NCBI GenBank assembly: GCA_013330155.1
Contig: DUIU01000223.1
Span: 1-6,732, forward strand
DNA length: 6,732 nt
Reading direction: 5' to 3'
Source: Candidatus Poseidonia sp.
Lineage (GTDB): Archaea; Thermoplasmatota; Poseidoniia; Poseidoniales; Poseidoniaceae
The position numbers and the translations under genes were made by a program. The notes under the pieces are model-generated. The model was not told the origin of the DNA and did no database searches. It saw nothing but the letters and a program-made list of their open reading frames with translations. Below are positions 6,142 to 6,732 of this stretch, in pieces; position 1 is the first letter of the stretch, and every line of letters starts with the position of its first letter.

Positions 6142-6732
6142 TCAGCGTGCCGAAGCAGCAATGCGCTCCAACTCTTCCTTCTTGCCCACGGCATAGGAAG
6201 TGACATCGCCTTCGCTGGCCTTGGTCAGTTCATTGATGATGCAGTTCTTCAGCGTACGCTTGGACTTGCGAGTCCCTTGTTGCGCACCCTTTGCGAGGTT
6301 AGCCAGAGCAACGTCGAGGCGTCGAGAAGGTGAAGAGTCAACCGCTTTGGGCTGAGAGACGGCACCGAACTTGATCCGAGTGATTTCTTCCATTGGTGCA
6401 GCGGAGCAAATCGCATCCACAAAGACCTGAAGAGGATTGTTCCCTGAACGTTCAGCAATTTGGTCCAAAGCGCCCTCAAAGGCTTTCATGGCGCCCATTT
6501 TCTTACCGGTGTAGGAACCAGTTCGCATGAGTTTGTTGATGTAGCGCTCAACGACCGACAACTTAGCTTTACCAAACCAGGCGTTGGCGTGGCGGCCACC
6601 GGTGTGCGGGACACCGACGGTGGACAGATTGATGTAAGGAGCAAGCCCTGGGTCTCGGCAGGTCACTTCAGAAGCGTCCCACTTTCCAAACACATTTGTT
6701 CCAATGCCTGCAATGGGCTTGACTTCAACAAC
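6142..6732 (-). CDS. rps7: Ribosomal protein S7, 5' end outside the window
   Basis: This is a small-subunit ribosomal protein that nucleates assembly of the 30S head domain and contacts the tRNA exit site. The frame is open from the right edge: 196 C-terminal residues are visible, beginning VVEVKPIAGI, so the true start lies beyond 6732. The GTG at 6693 (before FGKWDASEV) is internal. Archaeal S7 features are clear: FGKWD at about 15-19, RDPGLAPYINLSTV, the VPHTGGRHA segment, FGKAKLSVVERYINKLMR, then the basic helices and a C-terminus reading SYAVGKKEELERIAASAR. The length fits archaeal/eukaryotic S7 (uS7) rather than the shorter bacterial form. It is the first visible gene of the leftward cluster, followed by DsrE and EF-2. 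S12 would be expected upstream, outside the window. Confidence 0.97.
   Translation of the reverse strand, partial: VVEVKPIAGIGTNVFGKWDASEVTCRDPGLAPYINLSTVGVPHTGGRHANAWFGKAKLSVVERYINKLMRTGSYTGKKMGAMKAFEGALDQIAERSGNNPLQVFVDAICSAAPMEEITRIKFGAVSQPKAVDSSPSRRLDVALANLAKGAQQGTRKSKRTLKNCIINELTKASEGDVTSYAVGKKEELERIAASAR

Noticed and set aside
6075..6206. Longer DsrE start at 6206
   Set aside because: The extra 44 residues overlap the S7 C-terminus, have no fold-family counterpart, and precede the natural N-terminal strand that begins at 6074.
6142..6693. S7 as a complete gene starting at the GTG at 6693
   Set aside because: The frame stays open to the window edge and upstream residues are plausible S7 N-terminus. 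The family normally has residues ahead of FGKW, so the gene is cut by the window.

Overview
The window reads as a piece of an archaeal chromosome, most likely from a Thermoplasmata-related marine lineage such as Marine Group II (Poseidoniales). The evidence for archaea is direct: an archaeal elongation factor 2 with the diphthamide-site histidine context, an archaeal-type ribosomal protein S7, an isopentenyl phosphate kinase, and a prenyl synthase with the archaeal geranylgeranyl-diphosphate-synthase motif. The Marine Group II placement is inference from overall character (about half G+C, dense gene packing, a type 1 isopentenyl diphosphate isomerase fused to a prenyl synthase) and is not proven here. 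No rRNA, tRNA, CRISPR array, insertion sequence or prophage signal was seen, and no gene-free stretch reaches 300 bases.

Layout: at the left edge a small coiled-coil protein of unknown function runs leftward off the window (1-233, minus). A short divergent intergenic region (234-319) separates it from a rightward isoprenoid pair: isopentenyl phosphate kinase (320-1132), then, 54 nt later, a 583-residue fusion of type 1 isopentenyl diphosphate isomerase and a GGPP synthase (1187-2938). Its 3' end overlaps by 32 nt the 3' end of a convergent leftward cluster. In transcription order that cluster is ribosomal protein S7 (6732-6142, 5' end off the window), a DsrE-family sulfur-relay-like protein (6074-5685), EF-2 (5612-3405) and a MOSC-domain protein (3395-2907).

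The rightward pair covers three consecutive steps of archaeal lipid precursor synthesis: isopentenyl phosphate to IPP, IPP to DMAPP, and condensation to C20 GGPP for ether lipids. The leftward cluster is a rewired archaeal 'str' operon. The S7-EF-2 core is kept, but a DsrE protein sits between them, and a MOSC protein sits where EF-1alpha and S10 are common in other archaea. Both added genes belong to families linked to sulfur chemistry, which hints at a translation/sulfur link, for instance tRNA or cofactor sulfuration. That hint is inference.

The most notable observation is the isomerase-synthase fusion, followed by the two sulfur-family genes in the translation operon. Two candidate RNA hairpins next to start codons and a small palindrome in the divergent intergenic region are weaker leads.
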